Shown piece after piece: positions 61,106-64,000 of a DNA stretch of 64,000 bases (position 1 is the stretch's first letter; the number at the start of each line of letters is the position of its first letter). The notes under the pieces are model-generated. The model was not told the origin of the DNA and made no database searches. It saw only the letters and a list, made by a program, of their open reading frames with translations. This DNA is from Lasioglossum baleicum. Its lineage: Eukaryota > Arthropoda > Insecta > Hymenoptera > Halictidae. The position numbers and the translations under genes were made by a program. Where the stretch lies: the NCBI RefSeq assembly GCF_051020765.1, contig NC_134941.1, positions 9,982,001 through 10,046,000 on the forward strand, in the 5' to 3' direction.

Positions 61106-64000
61106 TTTATAGAGGAACTCTTCGCCCCTCGTTTCACAGGGACTTTGTCTCTGAGTCTTTCATTGAGCTACAAGACGATCGAGGTTTGCTGGGTAATTTG
61201 TTCGGCACAGAAGGCTCTTATGTGGTTTCTCTGACGAGGGATCAATTAACACGCTCGCTGCCGGTGTTTCATGCCCGTCACGATTTTTCGTGGGAGTTGG
61301 GCGTCGTGCATACGCGAGGATTTAATTTTTCATTAAAGGCTATTGTCGTCTGTGTGCACGCGGAACTTCGTCGTTTAATTTTAGAAGAGATTGGCAGGGT
61401 GAGTCACCTGAGACTGCAGTGTTCAATCACTTGCACATTGTTCGGTGAGAAAACATTTTAACCCTACATGTTTTCTAAATAAATTATACTACCAAGTGTT
61501 ACGACTCGTCTGCGGATTTTCGCTTAAATTGATGAATTTCTGGAGACGAATAGAAGCAACGGAGGAGTAACGAGAAAAGGGAATTAAGCGAAGAGATTAA
61601 GCGAAAATTAAACAAAGATAAGAGAAGCGCTCAGAAAATAAAGAGGGAAGTTTACAAACTCCTTAATGAAATGAAACTCAAAGATGCTTTTAAACATAAA
61701 AACTTAAAACAAGCTCTTCATCGTATCCTAAAGATACTAATAAACTGCTGCAATTGTGTATTTGGCAAGGTACGAATAAAATTCGTTGGGGTATGAAATA
61801 TTTATATTTGGCCACTGTGCAAATTGAAATCGAGAGAGGACGGCGTCAATTAGAAATTCATTAGCAGTATGAATTTAAATGTATCAGGGGGTGGAAGCTC
61901 CTCATCGCAGGAGGTGTTTATGTTGCACCGCAGGGTCCAGCGGCATATTGATCCACGCAAGATAAACTCCGCTGGTGCGCTTCCCTTAAACCTGAAAAAA
62001 TCGTAGACCCCTCTTACGCTCTCCCCTCCCTCTTGCTCATAATTATGCTTCGTCTGCGAGCCCTCTCTGCGCACTCGTAATGATTACTTCGCGGTGGTTA
62101 TTTTTCTGTGCCGCGCCGTCATCAACACGTAATTGCGAAGGTTTGAGCGAATTACACGCACGTTCCAGTCCGGTGACTGCGAAACCGCTGAAAACGCTTA
62201 ATGCGTGGGAGTTAGGGGTGGGACGTTACTGACACGCGAAATCTACCCTCCGACAATCACGTGTTCGAACTTGCAAAATCATTCGGACATTGTTTCATTT
62301 GATTTCGACAATTTCAACCCTTAAATTTCTATGAAATATCATCACAGAAAAGTTATAAATTCCCTCATTTTTAAAGTTTAAAGTAAAATAACATTATTCG
62401 ACTCTGTCGAACATGTTCCTACTACCAGATAATCCTCTCTCCAAAGGATCAGAGGAACGTGGATCAAGATCCAGAAAGCATTGCAAGTGAACAGTGATCC
62501 TCTAAATCCGCGATTGCTGTCTCTCCGTTTTCAGCATAACAGAGATCGCGAATGATCGAGCACGCGAGTCTCACGATGCCGTTAATGATCAGGCCGTGTG
62601 CTAATTATATGGAAGCCAGGACAGACAGCACGAGAAAAACGAAAAGCTTCGGCGCTGAGCAATGATGTCACAGCCAGACGACAGCCCTGAGAGAACGTTT
62701 ACCCCGCGGCAACTAAAATAGGTTTATATGCCTATGTATAGCGGTTCGTTAAATGTATTTAAACCGTCGCCGCAGAGTAATGGACGGTTTCGCAGACACG
62801 TTGACATTGGATCAACTGCGTGCACTTCGGAAACGATTTTTTAACGTTAACGCCTCGGTTTGGCTTGTGGTATCGAGTTACGTCGGACATGGTGGACCCA
62901 TTAACCTCTCTATCACTATGAAATGTTTGCCGAACCGTTATCACAACCACAAATTTTTATCAGTGTTGGTAGGTTCAGTTTTCTGCCCCTGGAAATTTCT
63001 GATGACAATGGTAGAATCGAATCGAATCAATTACAATTAATTTTTTAAAAGTGCTTTAATTAAATTTAAATTACGGATCTGAAGACCACAGAAGTTTATT
63101 GAATTCTGATTATATTTTATAGTAGCAATGGAGTTCCCGTTTTAAACATTTCAGTAACAATAAAATTGCTGTGCCGTCGAACTTCGGAGGAGGCAATTTA
63201 GAAGTTCAGAAAATATTTATAGCTCGCTGTGGTGTTGTTCATGAATATTATAGTAAACGTGTGGTTGAGCTGAGGGTGGCGTCAGGCTTGATTTAACTCT
63301 CGTTATAGCTCGAGCTTTAAGGAAAGGAGGATCGCCGAGTTTCCTCTGAGAGCTAGGGGTTGAACCGGCGATAAATGCACCACCCAGCTACACTTGCACT
63401 TTCTGTATATTGATCTGGCTCGTCCTCTCGAAGGAAACAGTTCGTTCACCCTCGAATCCGTTCGTGTGTTCAACGTCGAACGTCCGACTTGTTAACCACG
63501 GGTTTAACCCAACCAGCAAAGGAAGCGGAGGGAGCTAATCGTTTTAAAGTGAATCTTGAGGAACGGGGCGTGTCAGTGGTCCATGAAATGGAAGAAAGTC
63601 TTTCCAAACTTGATGTCCCTTAATTATTCACAAATTCTCATTAGACGTTCACTAAAAGGGTCAAAGGTCCTAACAAATCATCTTCCAACAATCTAAATAA
63701 GCAAAACTCACAAAAATTAATCGTCAAAATTATATTGCATCAGGAATATTCGATAGAAGGTCCAAAATCTCAAGATTCTAACAAATCCATATAAACGAAA
63801 CTCACAGAAATCGACTCTCCATCTAGCAAACACTGTAGAAAAGGTCCTGATCATTCCAAAGTGAAATTTCTCGCAATTGCAGCATCAGAGACGCGAACTG
63901 AAAGGTTCAATTGTCCCAACAACTGATCTTCCGCGAGTATCAAGACGGATGACCGGTAGCGCGACGAATTAACTGTTCAATTAGCGAAGATCATCAGCTA
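61106..64000. other. No recognisable coding exon; probably CLASP intron
   Basis: The missing N-terminal CLASP sequence was searched for on the - strand without success. The longest open frames here (61057-61461 +, 62753-63040 +) have no family resemblance or splice context. The stretch is unique sequence with a weak copy of the CTGCGGAT motif at about 61508. Confidence 0.4.

Noticed and set aside
1..64000. CRISPR arrays, rRNA, bacterial operons or integrated viral genomes
   Set aside because: No regularly spaced repeats, no rRNA-like stretches and no viral gene order seen; the window is ordinary eukaryotic DNA.

Overview
This is a eukaryotic nuclear window, most likely from an insect and probably a hymenopteran. 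The evidence is spliced genes with GT-AG introns, AT-rich non-coding DNA with GC-richer exons, many short inverted-repeat transposon relics, and two genes whose spliced products read as insect proteins. The species cannot be named from sequence alone. No bacterial operon, CRISPR array, rRNA or convincing tRNA was seen.

Two real protein-coding genes lie tail to tail. On the + strand is a sugar-transporter gene of the facilitated trehalose transporter (Tret1-like) family. Its conserved body is seven exons at 22268-24949, and a probable start exon lies 9 kb upstream (12968-13151); the spliced model is 549 aa. On the - strand is the gene for a CLIP-associating protein (CLASP; Orbit/Mast/chromosome bows in Drosophila), running from 60909 down to the stop at 35674. 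I could chain 23 exons with matching phases at every junction, giving 1383 codons plus stop. The first part of TOG1 is missing and presumably lies beyond the right edge. A 12.4-kb intron (44630-57001) separates TOG1 from the rest of CLASP. A possible alternative start exon (44757-44961) sits just before exon 5.

Layout: 1-6400 is repeat-rich (a Tc1/mariner-type foldback element, a DUF4806-like gene fragment, hairpin elements, an AGACGTC-rich inverted-repeat element, a TTAA-flanked MITE). 6400-12967 is intergenic or leader. 12968-24949 is the transporter gene. 25000-34550 is intergenic, with MITEs (one hAT-like with a perfect 8-bp target duplication) and a degenerate coding relic. 34550-60909 is CLASP, whose introns carry further MITEs, one nested inside another. 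61106-64000 is probably more CLASP intron.

The two genes have no evident functional link: one imports trehalose across the plasma membrane, the other stabilises microtubule plus ends. I found no clearly new biological system. The points most worth checking are a short dispersed motif with about ten partial copies, a 68-nt in-frame intron-like segment in CLASP whose removal would create an immediate stop, the alternative CLASP start exon, the transporter uORF, and the nested MITE pair.
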